From positions 2,356,001 through 2,420,000 of the forward strand of contig NC_015957.1 in assembly GCF_000147815.2 (NCBI RefSeq): 64,000 nucleotides of DNA, read 5' to 3'. Under the pieces are notes generated by a model. It was not told the DNA's origin, did no database searches, and saw nothing but the letters and a program-made list of their open reading frames with translations. Below are positions 26,185 to 36,400 of this stretch, one piece after another. Position 1 is the stretch's first letter. Each line of letters starts with the position of its first letter. Position numbers and translations under genes: made by a program. Origin of the DNA: Streptomyces violaceusniger Tu 4113 (lineage in GTDB: Bacteria; Actinomycetota; Actinomycetes; Streptomycetales; Streptomycetaceae).

Positions 26185-27294
26185 GTGTTCAACACTTCCT
26201 CCGACTCCGCGTCTTCGCAGGCTCTCACCGCCTATGGCTGGGACGACGGCTGGGCGGACGCGTTCGCCCCGTACGCCGCGCAGGACCTGATGCCCGGGCG
26301 GGTGCTCCGCGTGGACCGTGGCCGGTGCGATCTCGTCACGCCCCTGGGCACCGTACGGGCGGACACCGAGCTGGTGACGCCGCGCGATCCGATGCGGATC
26401 GTGTGCACCGGCGACTGGGCCGCCGTGGACGCCGAGGGCGATCCGCGCCACGTCCGGACGCTGCTGCCGCGCCGTACCGCCCTCGTACGGTCCACCTCCT
26501 CGAAGCGCTCGGACGGCCAGGTGCTGGCGGCCAACGCCGACTACGCCGTCATCGCCGTCTCCCTCGCCGCCGAACTCGACCTGGGCCGGGTGGAGCGGTT
26601 CACCGCACTGGCCTGGGAGAGCGGCGCCCAGCCGCTGCTCGTCCTCACCAAGGCCGATCTGGTGCCCGATCCGGACACCCTGGGCCATCTGGTGTCCGAC
26701 ACCGAGACGGCGGCGCCCGGTGTGCGGGTGCTGCCGGTCAGCTCCGCCACGGGGGAGGGGCTGGAGGAGCTCGGCGCCCTGCTCGCCCCCGGCACCTCGG
26801 TGCTGCTCGGCCAGTCCGGCGCGGGCAAGTCCACGCTGGCGAACGCGCTGGTGGGCGCGGCCGTCCAGGACGTACACGCGATCCGTGACAGCGACGGCAA
26901 GGGCCGGCACACCACGACCACCCGCGATCTGCTGCCCCTGCCCTCGGGCGGGGTGCTGATCGACACCCCGGGGCTGCGCGGGGTGGGGATGTGGGACGCC
27001 GAGGGCGGTGTCGCACGGGCGTTCGCCGAGATCGAGGAGCTCGCCGAGCGGTGCCGCTTCCCCGACTGCGCACACGAGGTCGAGCCGGGGTGCGCGGTGC
27101 TCGCCGCGATCGACGACGGCTCGCTGCCGGAGCGGCGGCTGGAGAGCTACCGCAAACTGCTGCGGGAGAACGAGCGGCTCGCGGCCCGTACGGACGCGCG
27201 GCTGCGAGCCGAGAAGCGGCGCGACTGGAAGCAGCGGCAGGCGCTCGGCCGCCACATGATGGAGCGCAAGCGCGGACCGATGCGCAAGCCGTAG
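26185..27294 (+). CDS. rsgA: Ribosome small subunit-dependent GTPase A
   Basis: A circularly permuted GTPase that matures the 30S subunit; 369 residues. An N-terminal OB-fold-like region (GRVLRVDRGRCDLVTPLG) precedes G motifs in permuted order: TKAD (G4), SSATGEG (G5), GQSGAGKST (G1), and DTPGLRG (G3). The zinc site is CRFPDCAHEVEPGCAV and the C-terminus is basic. GTG 26185 has GAAGGG 8 nt upstream. Preceded by a leader ORF and hairpin that may control it; converges with the PPOX gene 12 bp downstream. Confidence 0.95.
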   Translation: MFNTSSDSASSQALTAYGWDDGWADAFAPYAAQDLMPGRVLRVDRGRCDLVTPLGTVRADTELVTPRDPMRIVCTGDWAAVDAEGDPRHVRTLLPRRTALVRSTSSKRSDGQVLAANADYAVIAVSLAAELDLGRVERFTALAWESGAQPLLVLTKADLVPDPDTLGHLVSDTETAAPGVRVLPVSSATGEGLEELGALLAPGTSVLLGQSGAGKSTLANALVGAAVQDVHAIRDSDGKGRHTTTTRDLLPLPSGGVLIDTPGLRGVGMWDAEGGVARAFAEIEELAERCRFPDCAHEVEPGCAVLAAIDDGSLPERRLESYRKLLRENERLAARTDARLRAEKRRDWKQRQALGRHMMERKRGPMRKP

Positions 27295-27306
27295 CGGTCC
27301 GTGGGG

Positions 27307-27705
27307 TCAGCTCACGGCCCGGCTCGTGGCCCCGGGCACGTCCTCCAGGCCCCAGCTGTACACCCAGCGCGGATGGATCCGGATGACCTCGTCGCTCAAC
27401 TGGGCGCCGAGGTCATGCGGCCCGATGCGCCGCTCCGCCTCCCCGCGGATCTCCACCCCGCACACCATCCACGGCCGCTCGCTGACCAGGCTGTCGACGA
27501 CCAGCGCCACCTTCGGATGCGTCCCGGTGTTGCGCCACTTCTTCGTCCTGCCCATGGCGAGGCCGCCGATGTCGACCGTGCCGTCCTCGTTGAGGAAGAA
27601 CGCCACCGGGTTCGCCTGCGGCTGGCCGTCCGCGTCCACGGTGGCCAGCCGGCCGATCCGCTGCGATCTGAGGTAGCCGGCCTCGGGTTCCGTGAAAACA
27701 GTCAT
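27307..27705 (-). CDS. PPOX-class F420-dependent oxidoreductase
   Basis: A 132-residue split-barrel flavin/deazaflavin protein. Features are LRSQRIGRLATVDADGQPQANPV at the N-terminus (first strand and cofactor loop), AFFLNEDGTVDIGG, TKKWRNTGTHPKVALVVD (phosphate contact) and RPWMVCGVEIRGEAE. This fits the F420-dependent PPOX class common in actinobacteria rather than true PdxH. The frame is open upstream to 28083, but ATG 27705 gives the normal family length. Divergent from the disulfide reductase gene. Substrate unknown. Confidence 0.85.
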   Translation of the reverse strand: MTVFTEPEAGYLRSQRIGRLATVDADGQPQANPVAFFLNEDGTVDIGGLAMGRTKKWRNTGTHPKVALVVDSLVSERPWMVCGVEIRGEAERRIGPHDLGAQLSDEVIRIHPRWVYSWGLEDVPGATSRAVS

Positions 27706-27880
27706 GCGATCACTGTCGCGCGCACTGTCGCGTGCCCGCGACCGGTGCGCATGAGCCGCGGGACCGGCACCACCTGCGCCAAGAGCGCACGACCGAAACA
27801 CCGGTTCGGGTGGCTGTGCGCGGTAACTCGACGCCACGATGACCCTGAGACGGTGATACGGAACGAGAGAGCGAGTTGCG

Positions 27881-29332
27881 ATGAACCAGGCCAGGGACGA
27901 GTACGACGTCATCGTGCTGGGCGCGGGCCCGGTCGGCGAGAACGTGGCCGACCGGACCCGCGCGGCCGGGCTCTCCACGGCGATCGTGGAGCGTGAACTG
28001 GTCGGCGGTGAGTGTTCGTACTGGGCCTGCGTCCCCAGTAAGGCGCTGCTGCGCCCGGTGCTCGCGCGAGCCGAGGCGCGCAAGGTGCCGGGGTTGCGGC
28101 AGGCGGTCGGCGGAGCGCTGGCGGCGGCCGATGTCTTCGCCTACCGCGACAAGCAGGTCGGCAACTGGAAGGACGACGGTGCGCTCCCCTGGCTGGAGTC
28201 GGCCGGAATCGACCTGGTGCGCGGCCACGGGCGGCTGGTCGGGCCGAAGCGGGTCGCGGTGACGCCGCCGGACGGATCCGGCGGCGAGGAGCGGATCCTC
28301 ACCGCCCGGCACGCCGTGGCCGTCTGCACCGGAACCCGGGCCTCGCTGCCCGACCTGCCCGGGATCGCCGACGTCCACCCCTGGACCAGCCGGGAGGCCA
28401 CCAGCTCCTCCTCGGTGCCGGAGCGGCTGATCATCGTGGGCGGCGGTGTGGTGGCCTGCGAGATGGCCACGGCCTGGAACGGCCTCGGCTCTCGCGTCAC
28501 CGTGCTGGTGCGCGGCTCCGGGCTGCTGGAGCGGATCGAGCCGTTCGCGGGCGAGCTGGTGGCCGAGACGCTGCGGGAGGCCGGGGCCGAGGTCCGCACC
28601 GGTACGTCGGTGAAGGGCCTCGCCCGGTCGGGCGGGACGGACGGACCGGTCACGGTGACCCTGGAGAGCGGGGAACGGCTCGAGGCGGACGAGGCGCTGT
28701 TCGCCACCGGGCGCACCCCGCACACCGATGACCTGGGCCTGGAGACGGTGGGCCTCGAACCGGGCGGCTGGCTGACGGTCGACGAGACCTGCCGGGTGCG
28801 GGACGTACCGGACGGCTGGCTGTACGGAGTGGGAGACGTCAACCACCGGGCGCTCCTCACCCACCAGGGCAAATACCAGGCTCGGATCGCGGGCGCGGCG
28901 ATCGGGGCACGCGCGCGGGGCGTCGCGCAGTTGGACACGGGCCGCTGGGGCGAGTACGCGACCACCGCGGACGAGGCGGCCGTACCGCAGGTCGTCTTCA
29001 CCGACCCGGAGGTCGCCGCGGTCGGACTGACCGCCGAGCAGGCCGAGGCCGAGGGCCGCCGCATCCGCGTCGTCGACGTCGACATGGGCCAGGTCGAGGG
29101 CGCGGTGCTGTACGCGGACGGCTACCGCGGCCAGGCCCGTATGGTCGTCGACCTGGACCGGGGCCATCCGATCGGCATCACGTTCGTCGGGCTTGGGGTC
29201 AGCGAACTGCTCCACTCGGCGACGATCGCCATCGCTGGCGAGGTCCCCATCGAGCGGCTGTGGCATGCGGTGCCGTCGTTCCCCACGATCAGCGAGGTCT
29301 GGCTGCGGCTCCTGGAGGCATACCGGGGTTGA
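27881..29332 (+). CDS. FAD-dependent pyridine nucleotide-disulfide oxidoreductase
   Basis: A 483-residue flavoprotein of the dihydrolipoamide/mycothione/mercuric reductase group. Residues 8-20 hold the FAD-binding VIVLGAGPVGE; the redox-active disulfide is in GGECSYWACVPSKAL (Cys-x4-Cys), an actinobacterial variant of the usual GGTCLNxGCIPSK. NAD(P)-binding is at IIVGGGVVACEMATAW, a second FAD contact at LYGVGDVN, and the C-terminal dimer domain ends with HAVPSFPTISE, which carries the catalytic His-Glu pair. The substrate is not told by sequence, and there is no pyruvate dehydrogenase operon next to it. Confidence 0.88.
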   Translation: MNQARDEYDVIVLGAGPVGENVADRTRAAGLSTAIVERELVGGECSYWACVPSKALLRPVLARAEARKVPGLRQAVGGALAAADVFAYRDKQVGNWKDDGALPWLESAGIDLVRGHGRLVGPKRVAVTPPDGSGGEERILTARHAVAVCTGTRASLPDLPGIADVHPWTSREATSSSSVPERLIIVGGGVVACEMATAWNGLGSRVTVLVRGSGLLERIEPFAGELVAETLREAGAEVRTGTSVKGLARSGGTDGPVTVTLESGERLEADEALFATGRTPHTDDLGLETVGLEPGGWLTVDETCRVRDVPDGWLYGVGDVNHRALLTHQGKYQARIAGAAIGARARGVAQLDTGRWGEYATTADEAAVPQVVFTDPEVAAVGLTAEQAEAEGRRIRVVDVDMGQVEGAVLYADGYRGQARMVVDLDRGHPIGITFVGLGVSELLHSATIAIAGEVPIERLWHAVPSFPTISEVWLRLLEAYRG

Positions 29333-29335
29333 GGG

Positions 29336-29398
29336 GGCGGGGCGGGGGCCGGAGCCGAGGATCCGTCCTTCCTTGAGCTCTTGAGCTCCGCCCCGCCT
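29336..29398 (+). terminator. Possible terminator after oxidoreductase gene
   Basis: A 10-bp GC-only inverted repeat, 29336-29345 with 29389-29398, spans a 43-nt loop directly after the oxidoreductase stop. The long loop makes it less sure than other hairpins in the window. Confidence 0.3.
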
Positions 29399-29499
29399 CC
29401 CCGGCGGCGCGTCCCGCAGGGCTTGAGGGGGTCTTGGGCGGGCCTCGTGCCGGTCATCGCGTGGTGTTCCCGTGGAGCCTCCCTGTGGACAATGTGGGG

Positions 29500-31482
29500 A
29501 TGAGCCAGCAGGGCGACCGACGCCGTCATGAGGACGACTGGTGGGGCGAGTTGTACGACCCACAGCGTGCCGACGCGGGGCCCGCTGCGGCCCCGGACTC
29601 CGTGGACGACCGGTTCGATTCGGCCTCCCGCACACTCGCCGGCGCCGAGGACGCCGGCAACCAGAGACCGGCCGCGGGCGCCCCCTGGGGCCCGCGGACG
29701 GGGGAACCGGGCGACGCCGCCCCGGGCCCCGACGCCGACACGGGAGGTGGCCCGCAGGGGTGGCGATCTCCCACCGACGAGGAGCCCGGTGCCGCATCGC
29801 CTTTCCGTGGAGAGGCGGGGCCTGGCCCCGCGCGAGGGGACGCTGCGCGGTCCGGTGCGACCCCGCCCTCTCGGGGCGGTGCGGGTTCCGGCGCCGCAAC
29901 GCAGGGTGCGGGTTCCGGTGCCGCGCCGGGACGTACGGGCTCGGGTGCGGCTTGGGGCGGTGCGGGTTCGGGGTCCGCGCAGGGCGACGAGGGTCCCGGC
30001 GCTGTATCGCCTTCCCAGGGCGGTGCGGGGTCCGGTGCCGGGCGAGGGGGCGATGTGGGCTCAGGAGCGGCCCCGCCCTCCCAGAGCGGCACAGGGTCCG
30101 GCGCAACACAGGGTGGCGACGCGGGTTCCGGTGCCGCGCCGGGACGTACGGGCCCGGGCGCCGCATGGGGCGGCGCGGGTTCCGGTGCCGCATTGCCCTC
30201 GCAGGGCCGCGCGGGAGCCGGTGACCCACAGGGTGACGCGGGTTCAGGGGGCGCACCGGGACGTACCGGTTCGGGGGACGCGCCTGGACGCTCCGGCCCC
30301 GGAGGCGCACCCGGCCGTACCGGTTCAGGGGACGCGCCCGGACGCTCCGGTCCGGGGAGCGCGCCCGGGCGTCCTGGGGCTCCGGTCCCTCCACCGCCTC
30401 CACGTGGCGCCCGGGCTTCCGTGCCGCGCCGGCCCGACCTCCACCCCGACCCCTCGCGGCCCTGGCGGGCCGCGGCAGCCTCGTATGTCGGCGACGAGCC
30501 GCCCACGTACGAGGCCGAGCCGACCACACTTCCCGTCGTCGACTCCGAGGAGCTTCGGGACCTGGTCCCCGACACCGTGCTGGAGGGCGCCCGCTACGGC
30601 ACGCTGACGCTCCGGGCGGCCTCGCTGCGCGGCGACTCGGCCCGTTACCGGGGCGAGTCGCGGCGGGACGCGCTGCTCGCGGTGCGGTTCGGGATCGGGG
30701 ACAGTGCCCTCGTCCTGGTGGCCATGGCGAGCGGGCAGCCCGCGGTGCCGGGGGCGCACCGGGTGGCACGCGAGCTGTGCGAGTGGATCGCCGCGGCGGT
30801 CGGCCGCAATCAGGCCCGGCTGACGGAGGACATCCACACCGCCAACCGCGGCGCGCTCAGCTCCGGGCTGCACCGGCTCACCGACCGCGCCTACGGGCGC
30901 CTGCGCGCCGGCGCGACCGTACGCGGCCTCGCTCCCGCCGACCACACCGCGTCGGTCCGCTGTCTGCTGCTCCCGGCGCATCCGGCCTGCCGTACCCGGG
31001 TGTTCTTCGGCGTCGGCGACGGCGGGCTGTTCCGGCTGCGGGACGGCGTCTGGCAGGACCTGGAACCGGCCGGGGGCGAGCGGGACACCGTGGGCGGCCC
31101 CGTCCTCGGCTACGGCGGCGGCCGCCCACCCGCCCAGCAACCGCCCCAACCACCCCTCCCGCCCCAACCGCCTTACGCGCAGGCCGATCCCTCATCCGCC
31201 GAGCCCAGCCCCAGCCCCGACCCCGGCCCCGACCAAGATCCCGCCCCCGCCCACGGCCCCTTCCGTTTCCGCGCCTCCGTCGCCCGACCGGGTGACACCC
31301 TTCTGCTGTGCAGCGCGGGCCTCGCCGAACCCCTGCGCGGTGAGGCAGCCCTCGCCGACCGCTTGGCCGAACGCTGGGACACCGCGGAGGCGCCGGGCCT
31401 CGCCGCGTTCCTCGCCGACACCCAGACGGGGGTGAAGGGATACGCCGACGACCGTACGGCGGCCGCCGTCTGGGAGGCGTAA
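29500..31482 (+). CDS. PP2C-like phosphatase-domain protein with Gly/Ser/Ala repeat tract
   Basis: A 660-residue protein. The N-terminus (SQQGDRRRHEDDWWGELYD) matches a Streptomyces family annotated as PP2C-domain proteins. Residues about 55-320 are low complexity, built from repeats of GSGAAPGRTGSG, GGAGSGA and SGDAPGRSGPG types. Residues about 365-660 look like a degenerate PP2C fold (ARYRGESRRDALLAVRFG, VFFGVGDGGLFRLRDG, PGDTLLLCSAGLAEPL) interrupted by a Pro-rich segment near 535-580. I do not see a full metal-binding set, so activity is doubtful. ATG 29500 lacks a strong ribosome-binding site. Confidence 0.7.
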   Translation: MSQQGDRRRHEDDWWGELYDPQRADAGPAAAPDSVDDRFDSASRTLAGAEDAGNQRPAAGAPWGPRTGEPGDAAPGPDADTGGGPQGWRSPTDEEPGAASPFRGEAGPGPARGDAARSGATPPSRGGAGSGAATQGAGSGAAPGRTGSGAAWGGAGSGSAQGDEGPGAVSPSQGGAGSGAGRGGDVGSGAAPPSQSGTGSGATQGGDAGSGAAPGRTGPGAAWGGAGSGAALPSQGRAGAGDPQGDAGSGGAPGRTGSGDAPGRSGPGGAPGRTGSGDAPGRSGPGSAPGRPGAPVPPPPPRGARASVPRRPDLHPDPSRPWRAAAASYVGDEPPTYEAEPTTLPVVDSEELRDLVPDTVLEGARYGTLTLRAASLRGDSARYRGESRRDALLAVRFGIGDSALVLVAMASGQPAVPGAHRVARELCEWIAAAVGRNQARLTEDIHTANRGALSSGLHRLTDRAYGRLRAGATVRGLAPADHTASVRCLLLPAHPACRTRVFFGVGDGGLFRLRDGVWQDLEPAGGERDTVGGPVLGYGGGRPPAQQPPQPPLPPQPPYAQADPSSAEPSPSPDPGPDQDPAPAHGPFRFRASVARPGDTLLLCSAGLAEPLRGEAALADRLAERWDTAEAPGLAAFLADTQTGVKGYADDRTAAAVWEA

Positions 31483-31571
31483 GCGCGCCGTCCATGGGTT
31501 GATGGACGAATGGTGACCGGACGAGCGTCACCGATCCCGCCGACCCGGGACGAAAGGGATGAGGGCGCGCG

Positions 31572-33314
31572 ATGGCCAAGCAGACCGTGGCGGAGCAATA
31601 CGTGGACATCCTGGTGCGCGCCGGCGTGCGGCGGATGTACGGGGTGGTCGGCGACAGCCTCAACCCCGTGGTGGACGCGATCCGCCGCAATGCCGCGATC
31701 GAGTGGATCCAGGTGCGGCACGAGGAGACCGCAGCTTTCGCCGCCGGTGCCGAGGCGCAGCTCACCGGGTCCCTCGCCGCTTGCGCGGGCTCCTGCGGCC
31801 CCGGGCATGTCCATCTGCTCAACGGGCTCTACGACGCCCACCGCTCCATGGCCCCGGTCATCGCCCTCGCCTCGCACATCCCCAGCAGCGAGATCGGCAC
31901 CAGCTACTTCCAGGAGACCCATCCCGAGCGGCTGTTCCAGGAGTGCAGCCACTACTGCGAGATGATCTCCAACCCCCAGCAGATGCCGCGCGTGCTGCAG
32001 ACCGCCGTCCAGCACGCGATCGGCCGCAGCGGGGTCAGCGTGGTCGCCCTCCCCGGCGACATCGCCGCCCGCCCGGCGCCCGAGCGCGCCGAGGAGCACG
32101 CCCTGGTGACCTCCCGGCCCACCGTGCGCCCGGGCGACGCGGAGATCGACCGGCTGGCCCGCATGGTCAACGAGGCGGAGCGGGTGACGCTCTTCTGCGG
32201 CCGGGGCTGCGCCGGGGCGCATGACGAGGTGATGGCCTTCGCCGAGCTGGTGAAGGCGCCGGTGGGGCACGCCCTGCGCGGTAAGGAGTGGATCCAGTAC
32301 GACAACCCGTACGACGTCGGCATGAGCGGTCTGCTCGGCTACGGCGCGGCCTACGAGGCCACCCACGAATGCGATCTGCTGATCCTGCTGGGCACCGACT
32401 TCCCGTACGGCGCCTTCCTGCCCGACGATGTGCGGACCGTGCAGGTGGACGTCCGCGCCGAACATCTGGGCCGCCGCTCCAAGCTGGACCTGGCCGTCTG
32501 GGGCGATGTCCGCGAGACGCTGAGCTGTCTGACGCCGAAGGTGCGCCCGAAGAGCGACCGCCGCTTCCTCGGCCGCATGCTGAAGAAGCACGCCGACGCG
32601 CTGGAGGGCGTGGTCAAGGCGTACACCCGCAGGGTGGACAAGCACATCCCGATCCACCCGGAGTACGTGGCCTCGGTGCTGGACGAGGAGGCCGCCGACG
32701 ACGCGATCTTCACCGTCGACACCGGGATGTGCAATGTGTGGGCCGCGCGCTATCTGTCCCCCAACGGCCGCCGCCGGGTGATCGGCTCCTTCACCCATGG
32801 CTCGATGGCCAACGCGCTGCCGCAGGCGATCGGCGCCCAGTTCCTGGACCGCCGCCGCCAGGTGGTCTCGATGTCCGGCGACGGCGGATTCACCATGCTG
32901 ATGGGCGACTTCCTCACCCTCGTCCAGTACGACCTGCCGGTGAAGGTGATCCTCTTCAACAACTCCGCGCTGGGCATGGTCGAGTTGGAGATGCTGGTCT
33001 CGGGCCTGCCCGCACACGGCACCGGCTACCACAACCCCGACTTCGCCCAGATCGCCCGCGCCGCCGGGGTGTACGGCGAGCGGGTGGAGAAGCCCAAGCA
33101 CCTGCGGTCCGCGCTGCGCGCCGCACTGAGCCACAAGGGGCCCGCGCTGCTGGACATCGTCACGGACCCCAACGCGCTGTCCATCCCGCCCAAGATCAAG
33201 GCGGAGATGGTGACCGGCTTCGCGCTCTCGGCCAGCAAGATGGTGCTGGACGGGGGCGTCGGCAGGATGGTCCAGATGGCCCGCTCGAACCTCCGCAACG
33301 TGCCGCGCCCCTGA
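31572..33314 (+). CDS. poxB: Thiamine diphosphate-dependent pyruvate oxidase/dehydrogenase (PoxB type)
   Basis: A 580-residue ThDP enzyme of the acetolactate synthase/pyruvate oxidase family. The N-terminal PYR domain has YGVVGDSLNPVVDAIRR and the catalytic Glu in VRHEETAAFAAG; the middle domain binds FAD-like ligand; the C-terminal PP domain has the ThDP-Mg motif SGDGGFTML followed by FNNSALGMVELE. The closest recognised type is quinone-dependent pyruvate dehydrogenase, giving acetate and CO2 at the membrane. The C-terminal residues are basic with amphipathic character, as in PoxB lipid-binding tails. ATG 31572 is preceded by a purine-rich stretch. A perfect 18-bp hairpin follows. Confidence 0.88.
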   Translation: MAKQTVAEQYVDILVRAGVRRMYGVVGDSLNPVVDAIRRNAAIEWIQVRHEETAAFAAGAEAQLTGSLAACAGSCGPGHVHLLNGLYDAHRSMAPVIALASHIPSSEIGTSYFQETHPERLFQECSHYCEMISNPQQMPRVLQTAVQHAIGRSGVSVVALPGDIAARPAPERAEEHALVTSRPTVRPGDAEIDRLARMVNEAERVTLFCGRGCAGAHDEVMAFAELVKAPVGHALRGKEWIQYDNPYDVGMSGLLGYGAAYEATHECDLLILLGTDFPYGAFLPDDVRTVQVDVRAEHLGRRSKLDLAVWGDVRETLSCLTPKVRPKSDRRFLGRMLKKHADALEGVVKAYTRRVDKHIPIHPEYVASVLDEEAADDAIFTVDTGMCNVWAARYLSPNGRRRVIGSFTHGSMANALPQAIGAQFLDRRRQVVSMSGDGGFTMLMGDFLTLVQYDLPVKVILFNNSALGMVELEMLVSGLPAHGTGYHNPDFAQIARAAGVYGERVEKPKHLRSALRAALSHKGPALLDIVTDPNALSIPPKIKAEMVTGFALSASKMVLDGGVGRMVQMARSNLRNVPRP

Positions 33315-33351
33315 TCCAGCTCCAGGGTTCAGCCTCCGGGCTCCAGGCCGT

Positions 33352-33394
33352 GGGCCGGGCGGCGGTCAGCCGTTCACTGACCGCCGCCCGGCCC
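33352..33394. terminator. Strong bidirectional terminator
   Basis: A perfect 18-bp inverted repeat (33352-33369 with 33377-33394), nearly all G and C, with a 7-nt loop. It lies between the ends of the PoxB-type gene and the alpha-mannosidase gene, which converge here. Confidence 0.8.
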
Positions 33395-33413
33395 CGGCCC
33401 CTGCGTCAGCCCC

Positions 33414-36400
33414 TCACCGCACCGGCCGCAGCCGGAGCGTGAGGATCTGGTGCGGGCGCAGGGCCAGCGTCAGCCCGCCCGGTCCCGTGGCCGCCTCGTG
33501 CAACGGACGCTCCAGCAGATCCGTCACATCCGCCCCGAGCACCGGGAAGCCGGTGACCAGCGTGCCCGCCGCCCGGCCGCCGTGGGACTCGTACAGCCGC
33601 ACCACCACATCGCCGCTGCGGTCCTCGGCGAGCTTGACCGACTCGACCGTGATCGCGGGGTTGTCCACCGACACCAGCGGCGCCCGCTCGGCCGGTCCGG
33701 CGGGCAGGGCGCGCAGCGGCAGGTTGAGGGCGAGCCCCTCGGCGACCGCCTCCGCGACGCCCGCGCCCGGCAGCAGGGCGTAGCGGAAGTGGTGGACGCC
33801 CAGGTCGGTCTCCGGGTCGGGGCTGTGCGGGGCGCGCAGCAGGGTGAGCCGCACGGTGGTGCCCAGCACCTCGCCGTCGTCCGTGTCGTGCGCCGTACGG
33901 GTCACATCGTGGCCGTACGTCGAGTCGTTGAGCACCGCCGCCCCGTAGCCGGGCTCGGCGACCCGCAGCCAGCGGTGCGCGCAGATCTCGAACCGGGCCG
34001 CGTCCCAACTGGTGTTGGTGTGGGTGGCGCGGTCCACATGGCCGAACTGGATCTCCGCGGTGGACACCTGGGCGTGGATGTCCAGCGGGAACGCCGCCTT
34101 GAGGACCTTCTCCGACTCCTGCCAGTCCACCTCCGTGGCGATGTCGAGGCGCCGGTCGCCCGCGGCCAGCGTCAGCTCCTGGGTGATGCGCGAGGCGCCG
34201 AAGGACCGTATGACCCGGACCGTGGCGCGCAGCGGACCGGACTCGATCAGCTCGACGGACTCGGCGTCGGTCAGATCGGTGTGGCTGCGGCGGTAGTGCC
34301 GGTCGATGTCCCAGGCGTCCCAGTGGTTGGGGTGGTCGGGGTGGAGCTGGAGGAGGTTGCCGCGGGCGCCCGGGGCCAGCACCTCACGGCTCGCGTCCAG
34401 GTCCAGCACCGAGGTGAGCAGCCCCTCGGCGTCGATGGTCACCCGCAGCCGGTCGTTGTCGAGGACGATGGACCGACCGTCGCTCAGCGCGGTCACCGGC
34501 GGTGCCCCATGGGGTGCGCCGGTGGTGGTGGCCGCCGCTGCCTGCGGGGCGGCGCCCAGCGGTGCCGCGCCCAGCCCGGCGACCCGCACCGCGACCGCCG
34601 TACGGCCGTCGCCCAGCGGCTGGACCGGGGCCCCGGACGGCAGGGCGGCCGCCGTCTCCGCGTCCAGGACGGCGATCTCCTCGCGCTCGTACGGCGAGGC
34701 GTTGAGCACGGCGGGCCCGTCACCTCCCAGCGCCGCCACCGCCGCCGCGACGATCCCCGCCAGCTCGGCGCGCGCCCGCTCATAACTGTCCCGCGCCTCG
34801 CGGTGCACCCAGGCGATCGACGAGCCGGGCAGGATGTCGTGGAACTGGTGCAGCAGCACCGTCTTCCAGATCCGGTCCAGGTCGTCGTACGGATAGGCGT
34901 AGCCGGGCGAGTGCAGCGCGGCGGCCGTGGCCCACAGCTCGGCCTCCCGCAGCAGATGCTCACTGCGCCGGTTGCCCTGCTTGGTCTTGGCCTGGGTGGT
35001 GTACGTGGCCCGGTGCAGCTCCAGATACAGCTCGCCCGACCACACCGGTGCCTTGGCCCCGTACTCCCGCTCGGCCTCCGTGAAGAACGCCGAAGGTGGC
35101 TGGATCTCGACGGTCGGCGAGCCCTCCAGGGAGGCGAGCCGCCGCGCCTTCTCCATCATCTCGCGGGTCGGGCCGCCACCGCCGTCGCCGAAGCCGAAGG
35201 GCACCAGCGAGCGCGTGGCCAGTCCCTTGTCGGCGAAGTTCCGCTCGGCGTGGGCGAGTTCGGAGGCGCTGAACCGGGCGTTGTAGGTGTCCACCGGAGG
35301 GAAGTGGGTGAAGACCCGGGTGCCGTCGATGCCCTCCCACCAGAAGGTGTGGTGCGGCATCTTGTTGACCTGGTTCCACGACAGCTTCTGGGTGAGGAAC
35401 CACTTCACCCCCGCCAACTTGGCGAGCTGCGGGAAGGCGGCCGTGTAGCCGAAGGAGTCCGGCAGCCAGATCTCCTCGGTGTCCACCCCCAGCTCCTCCA
35501 GGAAGAACCGCTTGCCGTGCACGATCTGCCGGGCCAGCGCCTCGCCGCCGGGCATATTGGCGTCCGACTCGACCCACATCGAGCCCACCGGAGCCCAGGT
35601 GCCGTCCGCCACCGCCTTCTTGATCCGCTCCCAGATATGCGGCTGGTGCTCCTTGACCCAGGCGTACTGCTGCGCCTGCGAGCAGGCGAAGACCAGCTCC
35701 GGGTACTCGCCCGCGAGCGCGGTGACATTGGCGAAGGTGCGGGACGCCTTGCGCACCGTCTCGCGCAGCGGCCACAGCCACGCCGAGTCGATATGGGCGT
35801 GCCCGGCGGCCGAGACCCGGTGCGCGCTGGAGTGCGCGGGACGGCTGAGCGCGTCGGTCAGCTCGGCACGGGCGGCGGCCGCGGTGCCGGGGACATCGTG
35901 CAGATCGAGCGCGTCCAGCGCGTTCTCCAGGGCGCGCAGGATCTCATGGCGGCGCGGCCGGTCCGCCGGCAGCTCGCCCATCAGCTCCGACAACACCTCG
36001 ATGTCCAGGATGAGATGCCAGACGGTCTCGTCGAGGACGGCCAGCTCCGCCGAGGCGAAGCGGTACAGCGGCTCCTCCCCGGCGGTCAGCACATCGCCGA
36101 GCCGGGTCGGGATGAAACCGTCGCGCAGCACGGACGGGTTGGCGGCGGCCTCCAGCAGCAGCCGTACGGGCTCGCCGCCGGCCGCGGGGGCCGCGACCGG
36201 GATATGGCGGTTGCGCGGATGGATGCCCTTGATCGGCACGCCCTCCGCGTCGTACACCAGCCCCTCGGCCTGGAACCCCGGGGCGTCGTCGGTGAAGCCC
36301 GGGTCGATGACGGCCTCCACCCGCCGCCCCGCCCACTCCTTGGGCACGCTGCCCTCCAGCCGGAACCACCAGGTAGACCACGGACTGCCCCAGTCCGTGC

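Noticed and set aside
27710..30769. A 1019-codon minus-strand frame across the oxidoreductase and PP2C-like genes
   Set aside because: Arg/Pro/His-rich nonsense opposite two genes with clear motifs; typical shadow in GC-rich DNA.
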